From NCBI RefSeq assembly GCF_024171535.1, contig NZ_JALJZV010000004.1, positions 124,001 through 188,000 on the forward strand: a DNA stretch of 64,000 nt. The letters are read 5' to 3'. Position numbers and translations under genes: made by a program. Shown here one piece after another: positions 35,185-44,348 of this stretch (positions are counted from its first letter, which is position 1; every line of letters starts with the position of its first letter). The notes below the pieces were generated by a model. It was not told where the DNA came from and ran no database searches. It worked only from the letters and a program-made list of their open reading frames with translations. The DNA is from Flavobacterium sp. HSC-61S13 (GTDB taxonomy: Bacteria > Bacteroidota > Bacteroidia > Flavobacteriales > Flavobacteriaceae).

Positions 35185-36264
35185 ATGGGGCAAGAAAAAT
35201 TTATATTTGAGTTTAGTGGAAAGAAAGTAGAAAAGGGGACTTTTCAGTGGAGCGCACCGAGCAATATTGCTTTGGTCAAATACTGGGGAAAAAAAGAACA
35301 TCAGATTCCAGCGAATCCATCTTTGAGTTTTACTTTGACCAATTGTAAGACGATTACCAAGCTCGATTTTCAATTAAAAGAAGCCTCGGGAATCAGTTTT
35401 GATTTGTTTTTTGACGGGCAACCCAAGGAAGAATTTAAGCCGAAAATCCAAAAATTTTTAGAGCGCATTGTGAACTATTGTCCTTATATTAATGATTATC
35501 ATTTTATAATACATACCGAAAATACCTTTCCGCATAGTTCGGGTATCGCTTCTTCCGCATCGGGTATGGCTGCTTTAGCGGTCAATTTGATGCAATTAGA
35601 GCAGACTTTAAATCCACAGATGACTGTCGCGTATTTTGATCAAAAAGCTTCATTCTTGGCTCGTTTGGGCTCTGGAAGTGCTTGTAGAAGTATCTCTGGT
35701 GAGGCGGTAGTTTGGGGAACTCATCCCGAAATTGCCGGTAGCTCTGATTATTTCGGTGTGCCTTTTGATGCGCCACTCCATCCGATTTTCCAAGATTATC
35801 AAGATGTGATTTTATTGGTAGATAAAGGAGAAAAGAAAGTTTCTAGCACCGTAGGACATGATCTGATGCACAACCACCCATTTGCACAACAGCGCTTTGA
35901 GCAGGCTCCTGTGAATTTGTCTAAATTAAAGTTGGCCTTGGAGACCGGTGATTTGGAAACTTTTATCGCCATAGTTGAAAGTGAGGCATTGACCTTGCAT
36001 GCGATGATGATGACTTCGATGCCTTATTTTATTTTGATGAAACCGAATACTTTGCAAATAATTGAACAGATCTGGAGTTATAGAAGTCAATTTAAAGTGC
36101 CCTTGTGTTTTACATTAGACGCTGGTGCCAATGTTCATCTATTATTTCCGAAGAAAGATCGCGAGAAGGTGCTGGAATTTGTTGAAAACACCTTAGCTCC
36201 TTTATGTCAAAATGGGCATTATATAGTGGATGAAATGGGCTCTGGGGCCCAAAAAATGATGTAA
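35185..36264 (+). CDS. mvaD: Diphosphomevalonate decarboxylase
   Basis: 359 residues. The N-terminal APSNIALVKYWGKKE is the classical decarboxylase start. Then come NPSLSFTLTNCKT, the ATP site HSSGIASSASGMAALA, the diagnostic LGSGSACRSISGEAVVW and CFTLDAGANVHLLFPKKD. It performs the ATP-dependent decarboxylation of mevalonate diphosphate to isopentenyl diphosphate. An N-terminal extension of about 20 residues (QEKFIFEFSGKKVEKGTFQ) precedes the core. It stands 3 kb from HMG-CoA reductase on the same strand but as a separate unit. Confidence 0.95.
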   Translation: MGQEKFIFEFSGKKVEKGTFQWSAPSNIALVKYWGKKEHQIPANPSLSFTLTNCKTITKLDFQLKEASGISFDLFFDGQPKEEFKPKIQKFLERIVNYCPYINDYHFIIHTENTFPHSSGIASSASGMAALAVNLMQLEQTLNPQMTVAYFDQKASFLARLGSGSACRSISGEAVVWGTHPEIAGSSDYFGVPFDAPLHPIFQDYQDVILLVDKGEKKVSSTVGHDLMHNHPFAQQRFEQAPVNLSKLKLALETGDLETFIAIVESEALTLHAMMMTSMPYFILMKPNTLQIIEQIWSYRSQFKVPLCFTLDAGANVHLLFPKKDREKVLEFVENTLAPLCQNGHYIVDEMGSGAQKMM

Positions 36265-36580
36265 TCTCTATTTTATTGACCGCTAAAGAAGCATTGTTGT
36301 TTTTTAAATTAAAAGTGGTATTCTTTTTGTATTACTATATAATAGAAGGTTGGCAATTTTATCATTTTATTTTATTAAATTTGAGAGAGTGCCATAAGGA
36401 ACCTACGGGTATTTCGCTTTACATAATAAAGCGTTTGCTGGCAGGGTGTTGATTTGAAAGCGACAGTTTTATAATGGTTAATTAGTCGTTGTCTGCTCAA
36501 AGATTATGGGCATTTTTTGCAAGTCAATTCCTTTGTGATAAAATGTTAGCCTATAAGGTTAATGAAAATATTATTTAGAT
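36265..36580. other. 316-bp gap before the LpoB operon
   Basis: AT-rich with no recognisable frame. It holds one weak hairpin, CGCTTTA-CATAA-TAAAGCG (36415-36433), and no clear TAnnTTTG box. It presumably carries the mvaD terminator and the promoter of the following three-gene operon, which I could not pin down. Confidence 0.4.
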
Positions 36581-36943
36581 ATGAAACAGTTATTAAAAAT
36601 TCTCGTTTTTTCTGTTACCGTCTTAAGTACAGTTTCTTTATTCGCTCAAGTAGCGGATCAAAATCCTAATTTTAGAGAAAGTCAGGATAAATATTTGCGC
36701 ATCAACGATAGTCTTGCGGAGACCTTGGGTACTACAGTACAACAGACCTATAAAGCGCGAGATTGGTATGATGAAAGAGAAGAGCGCAAAGCGTTAAGAC
36801 GAACTCGAAATCATGAGGCTCGAATGAATCGTACTTATTATTCGGATTATAATTCACCGTATTATTATAATTCGTGGAACAGTTGGAGAAGGTATGTTCC
36901 TAATATTGGCTTTAGATCAGGAGATTTTTGGTTTTCATTTTAA
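36581..36943 (+). CDS. Small secreted Tyr/Arg-rich protein
   Basis: 120 residues: a signal peptide (about 1-22, LFAQ end), then a charged stretch (DWYDEREERKALRRTRNHEARMN) and a Tyr/Asn/Ser-rich tail (YYSDYNSPYYYNSWNSW). I recognise no domain. It is the first gene of an apparent operon, 23 bp before the LpoB-like lipoprotein and 628 bp before the COG3014 gene. By context it may be part of an envelope complex; that is inference. Confidence 0.6.
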   Translation: MKQLLKILVFSVTVLSTVSLFAQVADQNPNFRESQDKYLRINDSLAETLGTTVQQTYKARDWYDEREERKALRRTRNHEARMNRTYYSDYNSPYYYNSWNSWRRYVPNIGFRSGDFWFSF

Positions 36944-36966
36944 AAATTTAATTTATAAATAAGATT

Positions 36967-37560
36967 ATGCAGTTAAAACGTATCGCAATAGCAGCACTTA
37001 TGGTTGCTTCAGGTGTATTTATCTCTTCCTGTGGAAGACAAGTTACGCGAGTTAGTACAGAAGAAACCATTGATATTAGTGGGCGCTGGAACAATACTGA
37101 CTCTAGAGAGGTAGCTGAGGAAATGACGAATAAAATCTTAAATGATCCGTGGATTGGCAACCATACCGAAGAACATCAAGGTAAGAAGCCGGTGGTGATT
37201 GTCGGGATGGTATTGAATAAAAGTCATGAACACATCGATGCAGAAACTTTTGTAAAAGATGTGGAGCGTACTTTTATACAATCACAACGCGTGCGTTTGG
37301 TGCAGGGAGGAAAGAAAAGAGAAGAATTGCGTGCAGAAAAAGCAGATCAGCAAACCAATGCATCGATTTCAACCATGAAGAAATTCGGATTGGAAAATGG
37401 AGCGGATTATATTTTACAGGGTTCTATAAATTCAATAGTAGATTCACATAAAAAGAAAAAAGTAGTGTATTATCAGGTCGATTTAGAATTGACAAATATT
37501 CAAACCGGTGAAGTGGTTTGGATTGGAGATAAAAAAATAGCAAAATACGTTAAAAACTAA
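36967..37560 (+). CDS. lpoB: LpoB-like penicillin-binding protein activator lipoprotein
   Basis: 197 residues with a lipoprotein signal (FISSC, lipid Cys at 22) and the LpoB/CsgG-like fold: TIDISGRWNNTDSREVAEEM, KKPVVIVGMVLNKSHEHIDAETFVKDVERTF, ENGADYILQGSINSIVD and YQVDLELTNIQTGEVVW. In E. coli LpoB reaches from the outer membrane to activate PBP1b; in Bacteroidota the target is presumed similar. The middle gene of an operon with a small secreted protein and a COG3014 lipoprotein, a grouping found in other bacteria too. Confidence 0.88.
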   Translation: MQLKRIAIAALMVASGVFISSCGRQVTRVSTEETIDISGRWNNTDSREVAEEMTNKILNDPWIGNHTEEHQGKKPVVIVGMVLNKSHEHIDAETFVKDVERTFIQSQRVRLVQGGKKREELRAEKADQQTNASISTMKKFGLENGADYILQGSINSIVDSHKKKKVVYYQVDLELTNIQTGEVVWIGDKKIAKYVKN

Positions 37561-37571
37561 ACCTCATTTCA

Positions 37572-39005
37572 ATGATTATTCATCGAGGCTTAGCTATGAT
37601 TATGAGAACATCAACACTGTTAGTGTTGATGTTTTTCGTATTTAGTTGTGCCACCTACCACGATCGTATTACGGAATATTATAAGGAAGTCGCTTCTGGA
37701 GATATGTCTCAGGCTGATAAAGCATTAGAGAAAAACGCCTTACTGAAAAAACCGCGTAACAAGTTGTTGTATCTGATGGAAAAAGGGCGTGTGGCTCATT
37801 TAAACGGCGATTATGTCAATAGTAATCGGTATTTTAATGAAGCGGATCTTCTAATTGAAGTGGGATTAAAAAGCAATACAGATGCTTTGGTAGGAGCTGT
37901 GCTTAATCCGATGTCTCAAAATTATAAAGGAGAGGATTTTGAAATCTTTATGTTGCACTATTACAAGGCCTTGAATTATCTGTATTTAGGACAGAGTCAA
38001 GAGGCTATAGTCGAAGCTAGACGGATCAGTTTGCAGAATCAGACACAGGGCGATAAGTTTAACGATAAGGATAGCCGATATTCCAAAGATGCCTTTTCAT
38101 TGATTCTTCAGGGATTGATTTACGAACAAGATAAGGACTATAACAATGCTTTTATCGCATATAGAAATGCGGTAGAAGTTTTTCAAAGTATGCCGGATCA
38201 AACGTATTATGGCGTTGTACTGCCTGAAAATCTAAAATATGATGTGATGCGTGCGGCTTCAAAAGTTGGTTTTACCAGCGAACTTCAAAAATTTGAAAAA
38301 CAGTTTAATTTGACTTTTAAAGATTATGATGCTGGAGCGGCAGGAGAAGTGGTGGTTTTTTGGGAAAATGGAATAGCGCCGGTGAAAATTCAGAAAGATT
38401 TGGTTTTTACTTTGGTTAAGGGATCTAACGGCAGTATGTTTTTTACGGATGTCGCTGGGGGATTAATCATTCCGTTTGATTTTAGTATTGGAGGTGGTGG
38501 ATCTAGTTTGGATGCTGTTCACAGTTTGAGAGTGGCCTATCCGGAATACATCTCTCGAGTACCACTATATCATTCGGCAAAAATCACTTCAGTAGAAGGA
38601 CAAACCTTTAGTTTTGAAAAAGTAGAGGATATCGATCAATTGGCTATTCAGACGTTGAAAGAACGTTTTGGAAAAGAAATGGGGCAGGTATTGACACGTT
38701 TGGCTATAAAAAAAGGAGCAGAATACGCTTTGAGTTCTTCAGCAAAATCCTCTGACGGTAATAATGCTGTTTTGGAAGGATTGGGGATTGGTATGCAATT
38801 GTTTAACATGATTTCAGAAAAAGCCGATACCAGAAACTGGCAAACCTTACCTTCCCAAATCAATTATGTTCGCGTTCCATTAAAAGCTGGAACCAATGTC
38901 ATTGAAATTGACTTAAAAAAGAATACCGGGGAATTGGTTAAGGATCAAATAAAAATTGAAGCTAATGGGCAATTGCAATTCTATAATTATACTACTTTAA
39001 AGTAA
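37572..39005 (+). CDS. COG3014-family lipoprotein
   Basis: 477 residues from the first ATG; ATG codons at 37596 and 37602 are alternatives, and MRTSTLLVLMFFVFSC from 37602 is itself a complete lipoprotein signal. The N-terminal half has TPR-like helices (KNKLLYLMEKGRVAHLNGDYVNSNRYFNEAD, HYYKALNYLYLGQSQEAIVEARR, ALIYEQDKDY-type spacing). The C-terminal half is beta-rich. It forms an operon 11 bp after lpoB. A 12-bp hairpin covers the codons just after 37602. Function unknown; by context it is involved in outer-membrane or peptidoglycan assembly. Confidence 0.82.
   Translation: MIIHRGLAMIMRTSTLLVLMFFVFSCATYHDRITEYYKEVASGDMSQADKALEKNALLKKPRNKLLYLMEKGRVAHLNGDYVNSNRYFNEADLLIEVGLKSNTDALVGAVLNPMSQNYKGEDFEIFMLHYYKALNYLYLGQSQEAIVEARRISLQNQTQGDKFNDKDSRYSKDAFSLILQGLIYEQDKDYNNAFIAYRNAVEVFQSMPDQTYYGVVLPENLKYDVMRAASKVGFTSELQKFEKQFNLTFKDYDAGAAGEVVVFWENGIAPVKIQKDLVFTLVKGSNGSMFFTDVAGGLIIPFDFSIGGGGSSLDAVHSLRVAYPEYISRVPLYHSAKITSVEGQTFSFEKVEDIDQLAIQTLKERFGKEMGQVLTRLAIKKGAEYALSSSAKSSDGNNAVLEGLGIGMQLFNMISEKADTRNWQTLPSQINYVRVPLKAGTNVIEIDLKKNTGELVKDQIKIEANGQLQFYNYTTLK
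37607..37636 (+). promoter_or_regulatory. Hairpin plus T-run in the start region of the COG3014 gene
   Basis: A 12-bp perfect stem, AACATCAACACT / AGTGTTGATGTT, with loop GTT and five T ending at 37636. It starts 3 bp after the ATG at 37602 and 46 bp after the lpoB stop. Possible intra-operon terminator or attenuator. Confidence 0.55.
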
Positions 39006-39051
39006 GAAATTTAGCGTGCAGTCGTCTTGTACACGCAAAAGTAAACGATAT

Positions 39052-39088
39052 AAAAAAGGGGTTATCTGTACAGATAACCCCTTTTTTT
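39052..39088. terminator. Bidirectional intrinsic terminator
   Basis: A 17-bp palindromic pairing (39052-39068 with 39071-39087) with a GGGG/CCCC core and A6/T7 ends, between the convergent LpoB operon (+) and carbonic anhydrase (-). Confidence 0.93.
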
Positions 39089-39181
39089 ATTGACGGTTTT
39101 TTTAAGTAGAACCATTTCGTCAGACTTGTTTAGCTAGGAAACGGTATTTCATACGCGTCAGGTCCAAACTTCAAATCGGAT

Positions 39182-39817
39182 TTAAATAAACTTCTGAGTA
39201 AGTATTTCTACTTTTCCACTCGATACATCATAGTGAGCACCAACAATTCCGATGCGGTCTTGTTCCAGCAAGGATTTTAATACCTCACTTTGTCTTGGAA
39301 TCGCTCTTACAGACTGAATTATATGTTCTTTGGTGACTTCAGAGATTAATTCTTTTTCTGAATATTCTTCCCATTCCTCGCGTTGTTTGATCGTTTCGAG
39401 TGCAGGACTAATTTTAGCAAGAACATTGGTTAGTTTTCCTAATTTTTTCTCTTGGCAAGCACCTGTGATAGCACCACATTGGCTGTGTCCTAGAACGAGA
39501 ATTAATTTGGTTCCGACTAATTTACAGGCGTATTCAAGACTTCCAATGACTTCGTCTGTTACGATATTACCAGCGATTCGGATACTAAATATATCTCCAA
39601 TTCCTTGGTCAAAAATGTGTTCAATAGGTGTACGGCTGTCCATGCAGCTCAATACTATGGCATGGGGGTGTTGTCCGTTTTTGGTTTCTTCGATCTGACT
39701 TAAGAAGTTACGATTGAATTTTAAGTTGTTTACAAATCGATTATTACCTTCAATTAATATGTTTAAACTTTCTACTGGTGTTGTATTTGCTAATATTTCT
39801 GCTGTTATGGTATTCAT
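39182..39817 (-). CDS. Beta-class carbonic anhydrase
   Basis: 211 residues with the zinc and catalytic residues of beta-carbonic anhydrases: CMDSR (Cys58, Asp60, Arg62) and HSQC (His111, Cys114), plus FSIRIAGNIV and GSLEYACKLVGTKLILVLGH. It interconverts CO2 and bicarbonate in the cytoplasm. It starts 2 bp after the stop of a SulP transporter gene, so transport and hydration are co-expressed. Confidence 0.96.
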   Translation of the reverse strand: MNTITAEILANTTPVESLNILIEGNNRFVNNLKFNRNFLSQIEETKNGQHPHAIVLSCMDSRTPIEHIFDQGIGDIFSIRIAGNIVTDEVIGSLEYACKLVGTKLILVLGHSQCGAITGACQEKKLGKLTNVLAKISPALETIKQREEWEEYSEKELISEVTKEHIIQSVRAIPRQSEVLKSLLEQDRIGIVGAHYDVSSGKVEILTQKFI

Positions 39818-39819
39818 AA

Positions 39820-41382
39820 TTATATGGATTTTCTGTGTTGAAGAATAATGGATTGGTTTGCTGTTTCGTTGTTGAATTTCTTGTGGAAGCCACTGATTTG
39901 AACTTCGATATTCTTTTCTTTTGCATGGGCATTGATAAAGTCCTCGATCAATTCCACAATATCGATGTGGATGTAAACCGATTGTTTGGCATCAATGTAA
40001 GCAACAGAGTTTTTTGGCAAGCTGTGTAAACGGGTTTTAATCGCAGACTTATTAAGAAAAGAAACCTCTTCTGCCAGTTTAATATGGTGAAAAACAGGGG
40101 TGTCTAAATCGTGCCTCTTTTCGTATTTGAATGCTTTTTTTAAGTTTCCAAACAAAAGGAAAGCAACGCTGGTTGCGAGTCCTACAGCAACACCGATTAA
40201 AAGGTCTGATAATACTACCATAGAAAAAGTGGCAACAAATGGTACAAATTGGGTATATCCCTTTTTCCAAAAGTGTACAAACAATACGGGTTTGGCTAAT
40301 TTATATCCGACCAATACCAATACGGCTGCTAATGTCGCTAGCGGAATTAAATTCAGCACAAACGGTATGGCTAAGATGGCTAATAGTAAAAAAACTCCGT
40401 GTATGATTGTGCTGGTTTTGTAGACTCCTCCTGCATTGATATTGGCAGACGATCGAACGACCACTGATGTCATTGGTATACCGCCAATTAAGGCGCTCAA
40501 AACATTCCCAATTCCTTGCGCTTTTAACTCTCTATTGGTGTCGGTATTTCGTTTGAGTGGATCTAAACGATCCGATGCTTCAATACATAATAGGGTTTCT
40601 ATGGAAGCAACTAGTGCAATGGTACAACCGATAATCCATACAGCTGGATTTAAAAAACCACTCCAATCGGGTAGTACTAGTATATTGGCAAGTTCCGAAG
40701 CATTTTGAAATGTCGGAATCGAAACCAGGTTAGAACCGCTAATAGCAAAACTCGAGTTGGTTTGTATCCAGATAAAGTTAATCAAGATAGCTACTGCAAC
40801 AGCTACTAAGGCTCCAGGCAACATTTTGATTTTCTTTAAAAAGGGGTTTCGCTCCCAAAAGAGTAAGATACCCAAGGAAATCAAAGTAAGGATCACAGCG
40901 CCAAAATGAATTTGCTGTAGAATACTACCCTCGTTTCCTTGAAATAGTGTGGATAGGGTTGTTACTCCGAATATTAACGGGATTTGTTTGATAATAATAA
41001 TGACACCTATTCCGGCCAACATGCCTTCAATGACATTACTTGGAAAGAAATTGGCAATAGTACCCGAACGTAAATAACCTAGTATGACTTGAAGTACTCC
41101 GGCTATAATACCTGCGCACAAAAACAATTGGAACGAACCCAAATCGGTAATGGCACTTAGTATAATAGCAGATAAACCTGCGGCGGGTCCGGTAACGCTG
41201 ATATTGGAATTGCTTAAAAATCCAACAACGATACCGCCTATAATTCCGCTAATAATTCCTGCAATTGGAGGTGCACCCGATGCTAAAGCAATTCCCAAAC
41301 AAAGGGGTAGGGCCACTAAAAAAACGACAAGCCCGGGTGCAAAACTGGTTTTCAGTTTTGTAAATATATGTGTGTTATTCAT
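39820..41382 (-). CDS. SulP-family anion (probably bicarbonate) transporter
   Basis: 520 residues. An N-terminal membrane domain with the SulP signatures (GLVVFLVALPLCLGIALASGAPPIAGIISGIIGGIVVGFL, SVTGPAAGLSAI, NTNRELKAQGIGNVLSALIGGIPMTSVVVRSSANINAG-type region) is followed by a short STAS domain (about 440-520). The family moves sulfate, bicarbonate or other anions. The carbonic anhydrase 2 bp downstream makes bicarbonate the likely substrate, by analogy with BicA and other SulP-CA pairs; this is inference. Confidence 0.92.
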   Translation of the reverse strand: MNNTHIFTKLKTSFAPGLVVFLVALPLCLGIALASGAPPIAGIISGIIGGIVVGFLSNSNISVTGPAAGLSAIILSAITDLGSFQLFLCAGIIAGVLQVILGYLRSGTIANFFPSNVIEGMLAGIGVIIIIKQIPLIFGVTTLSTLFQGNEGSILQQIHFGAVILTLISLGILLFWERNPFLKKIKMLPGALVAVAVAILINFIWIQTNSSFAISGSNLVSIPTFQNASELANILVLPDWSGFLNPAVWIIGCTIALVASIETLLCIEASDRLDPLKRNTDTNRELKAQGIGNVLSALIGGIPMTSVVVRSSANINAGGVYKTSTIIHGVFLLLAILAIPFVLNLIPLATLAAVLVLVGYKLAKPVLFVHFWKKGYTQFVPFVATFSMVVLSDLLIGVAVGLATSVAFLLFGNLKKAFKYEKRHDLDTPVFHHIKLAEEVSFLNKSAIKTRLHSLPKNSVAYIDAKQSVYIHIDIVELIEDFINAHAKEKNIEVQISGFHKKFNNETANQSIILQHRKSI

Positions 41383-41453
41383 TTTTTTTAGATAAAATTT
41401 GACAATAGGGGGCGTACAAATGAAATTTGTAGCTGTTATTTTGCAGTCAAAGT

Positions 41454-41753
41454 TTATGCTAAGTCTGGAGGCGGATCGGGGATTTCGCGGCTATCTACAC
41501 GTGGTAATCGATCGTTAATGGTGTCGAATGCTGTAGATTTTGCAGAAGCAATACGATCTAGAGTTAGATCGGATAAGTGATCCAATATATTAAAAGGATG
41601 ATGCTCTTCTTCGCTATTGGTAATTGGTTTTTTATTCTCTTCGGAAATACTGATTGTAGGTATGTTTAGGTCAATATCAAACGCAACCGCAATGGTAGGC
41701 AGTGCGAGGAAATTGATAAAGAAACCTAAAACGAGTATACTCAGTATTTTCAT
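41454..41753 (-). CDS. Small exported acidic protein, unknown
   Basis: 99 residues. A hydrophobic signal peptide (about 1-24, FINFLALPTIAVA) is followed by an acidic, mostly unstructured-looking mature part with a central EEEHHPF and a Pro-rich C-terminal end (EIPDPPPDLA). No known domain. It lies 71 bp upstream of the SulP gene on the same strand and may be in the same transcript. Confidence 0.5.
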   Translation of the reverse strand: MKILSILVLGFFINFLALPTIAVAFDIDLNIPTISISEENKKPITNSEEEHHPFNILDHLSDLTLDRIASAKSTAFDTINDRLPRVDSREIPDPPPDLA

Positions 41754-41943
41754 AGGGTGTAAAAATAATTTTTTCAGCGCTTTTTCTCTTTTTTTTCTTG
41801 TTAAACTTAAATTAAATTTATTAGTACTACTTTTGAGGGACTTTTTGGTGAGCCAGAATCACCATCGGAATGTTGAAAAGTTTTATGCTGAGGTATTAAT
41901 GCAATATACTTGCAGTTGATTTGAAAATTAAAGACCGTATCCC

Positions 41944-42294
41944 TTGAAACCACAAATTTGTACCCATTGTAAAGAGCCCATTGTTTGTAGCGCTGAAGAC
42001 ATTCAAAATTGCGACTGCCAGAAATTGGAATTACGCCCCGAAACCATTGCTTTTTTAGGCACAACTTTTCATAAGTGTTTATGCAATAATTGCCTTAAAA
42101 AGTTTGATGAAATGATCGCCTTTTCATTGGTAAATGATTTTCCAAAACGCCGTAGTGAGATGGTAGAAGGGATTCACTATTATATTGAAAACGAATATTT
42201 TGTATTTACAGAACAATATCATCTGATGAAGGGACAATGTTGTCAAAATGGCTGTAGACACTGTGTATATGGATTCAAAAATCAGTTTTTATAA
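41944..42294 (+). CDS. Cysteine-rich CWC / DUF5522-like protein
   Basis: 116 residues from a TTG start (KPQICTHCKEPIVC follows directly; no ATG available). The N-terminal half is a CWC-type zinc ribbon (CTHC, NCDC, CLCNNC). The C-terminal half ends with GQCCQNGCRHCVYGF, the cysteine-rich motif of DUF5522. At least ten cysteines suggest one or two metal sites. Function unknown. It precedes the mevalonate kinase gene on the same strand by about 70 bp. Confidence 0.78.
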   Translation: MKPQICTHCKEPIVCSAEDIQNCDCQKLELRPETIAFLGTTFHKCLCNNCLKKFDEMIAFSLVNDFPKRRSEMVEGIHYYIENEYFVFTEQYHLMKGQCCQNGCRHCVYGFKNQFL

Positions 42295-42332
42295 AAATCA
42301 GCTAATAAAGTAATTATCAGTTAAAAAATCCG

Positions 42333-42340
42333 TATTTTTG
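42333..42340 (+). promoter_or_regulatory. -7 box of the mevalonate kinase gene
   Basis: TATTTTTG 24 bp before the ATG at 42365. It lies between the chosen start and the longer in-frame start at 42338, which supports the shorter form. Confidence 0.55.
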
Positions 42341-42364
42341 TACTCAAATATTACTTTTACTGCT

Positions 42365-43303
42365 ATGAAAGGACCATTATTTTATTCGAAAATATTATTA
42401 TTTGGAGAGTATGGAATTATAAAAGATTCCAAAGGACTTTCCATTCCTTATAACTTCTATAAGGGAGCTTTAAAAATGGGTGATTCTCCAACAGAGGAAA
42501 CCCAGAAATCCAATGAAAGTTTACGCAATTTTGCAGCTTATTTAGAAGATATGCAAGAGAGTAAACCAGAGTTAGTGGTTTTCAACCTTCAAGATATGCA
42601 TAGTGATATTGCTGATGGGCTTTACTTTGACTCTAGTATTCCGCAAGGTTATGGAGTTGGAAGTAGTGGCGCTTTGGTCGCTGCTATCTATGACCGTTAT
42701 GCACAAGATAAGATTACGGTGTTGGAAAACTTAACCCGTGAGAAATTATTACAACTCAAAACCGTATTTGCAGAAATGGAATCTTTTTTCCATGGAACAA
42801 GTTCGGGTTTAGATCCGTTGAATAGTTATTTGAGTTTGCCGATTTTGATCAACTCCAAAGATAACGTAGAACCTACCGGACTTCCTTCTCAAAGTACACA
42901 AGGGAAAGGAGCAGTGTTTCTATTGGATTCAGGAATCGTTGGTGAAACTGCGCCGATGATTACTATTTTTATGGAGAGTTTAAAAGATCAAGGTTTTAGA
43001 AAAATGTTGAAAAATCAATTTGTAAAATATACAGATGCCTGTGTAGAAAGTTTTTTACACGGCGATATGAAAGCGCTTTTCTCGAATACAAAAAAATTAT
43101 CTAAAACGGTATTGAATAACTTTAAACCGATGATACCAGAACAATTTCATCAGATTTGGGCACAAGGTATCGAATCAAATGACTATTATTTGAAATTGTG
43201 CGGATCTGGCGGCGGAGGTTATATACTCGGTTTTACGGAAGATTTAGAAAAGGCGAAAGCTTCGTTAAAAGATTACGAGTTAGAAGTGGTGTATCAATTT
43301 TAA
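42365..43303 (+). CDS. Mevalonate kinase
   Basis: About 312 residues from the ATG at 42365 (KGPLFYSKILLFGEYGIIKDSKGLSIPY, motif 1). The phosphate loop GYGVGSSGALVAAIYD and the GTSSGLDPLNSYLSLPIL segment with the catalytic Asp follow, and the C-terminal LKLCGSGGGGYILGF is motif 3. It phosphorylates mevalonate; with HMG-CoA reductase and MvaD it gives most of the mevalonate pathway in this window. UbiA-type prenyltransferase follows 55 bp later. Confidence 0.92.
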   Translation: MKGPLFYSKILLFGEYGIIKDSKGLSIPYNFYKGALKMGDSPTEETQKSNESLRNFAAYLEDMQESKPELVVFNLQDMHSDIADGLYFDSSIPQGYGVGSSGALVAAIYDRYAQDKITVLENLTREKLLQLKTVFAEMESFFHGTSSGLDPLNSYLSLPILINSKDNVEPTGLPSQSTQGKGAVFLLDSGIVGETAPMITIFMESLKDQGFRKMLKNQFVKYTDACVESFLHGDMKALFSNTKKLSKTVLNNFKPMIPEQFHQIWAQGIESNDYYLKLCGSGGGGYILGFTEDLEKAKASLKDYELEVVYQF

Positions 43304-43358
43304 TTTTTCTTTATTTATTAACCTTAACCTTCGCTAAAGGCGAATAAAAAATAAACTC

Positions 43359-44279
43359 ATGCTTTCAAGGAAGACAAAATTGATATTGATGAAAATATTC
43401 AGTTTCTTTTCTGTGATTCGTGGGTATAATATATTTGTTATCGTCGTAGCGCAATATCTGGCATCGATATTTATTTTGGCTCCAGAGAAACGGGCTTTAG
43501 ATGTATTGTTGGATCCTCAATTGTTTCTTATTATTTTTTGTTCAACCCTTGCTATAGCTTCGGGCTATATCATCAATAATTTCTACGACAAAGAAAAAGA
43601 TCTAATCAATAGACCCAAAAAAACCATGTTGGATAGGCTGGTTAGTCAGAAGACCAAGTTACGGGTGTATTTCTTTCTTAATTTTGTATCTGTTTGCCTA
43701 GTCACAGTAGTGTCATTGCATGCGGGACTTTTTTTTTCTTTTTATATTTTTCTACTGTGGTTTTATTCTCATAAGCTCAAACGTTATCCGATCATCGGTA
43801 ATCTAACGGCTTCTTTTTTAGTGATCCTGCCTTTTTTTGGAATTTTAATGTATTTCCAAAACTACTATGAAGCGATATTTTTACATGCGTTATTTCTGTA
43901 TCTGATTGTATTAATTCGCGAAATTGTCAAGGATATGGAAAACATCAAAGGTGACTTGGCCAATGGATATCAAACTTTTCCGGTGCGCTTTGGTGAGAAT
44001 ACCGCCAAAAGGGTGATTACTTATCTGGTTATTCTAACGGTCATTCCGGTTTATTTTTTAATCGAGGAGCATCATGTGGGTTATATGAGTATTTACTTTT
44101 ATTTCAGCTTGATCATTTTGTTGTTTTTTACGTTTAAACTGTGGAAATCCCAAACGATATTCCAATATCATCAGTTGCATATCAGCTTAAAACTGTTGAT
44201 TCTGCTCGGTGTTTTTTCGATTGTTCTGATCAATCCGAGTGTAGTGATTAATGGGAAACAACTCTTTAACGGATTGTAA
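43359..44279 (+). CDS. UbiA-family prenyltransferase
   Basis: 306 residues with about eight membrane helices and the two Asp-rich motifs of UbiA enzymes: INNFYDKEKDLINRPKK and REIVKDMENIKGDLANGYQTFPV. The sequence most resembles the geranylgeranylglycerol-phosphate geranylgeranyltransferase-like UbiA proteins of Flavobacteria; the actual acceptor is unknown. It uses polyprenyl diphosphate and so sits logically next to mevalonate kinase. ATG at 43389 is an alternative start. Confidence 0.87.
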   Translation: MLSRKTKLILMKIFSFFSVIRGYNIFVIVVAQYLASIFILAPEKRALDVLLDPQLFLIIFCSTLAIASGYIINNFYDKEKDLINRPKKTMLDRLVSQKTKLRVYFFLNFVSVCLVTVVSLHAGLFFSFYIFLLWFYSHKLKRYPIIGNLTASFLVILPFFGILMYFQNYYEAIFLHALFLYLIVLIREIVKDMENIKGDLANGYQTFPVRFGENTAKRVITYLVILTVIPVYFLIEEHHVGYMSIYFYFSLIILLFFTFKLWKSQTIFQYHQLHISLKLLILLGVFSIVLINPSVVINGKQLFNGL

Positions 44280-44348
44280 AGCAGTGCAGTGTAAAAAATT
44301 TTATCGCAATTCGCGAAAAAACTAATTAATAGTAGTCTATTTAAATGG

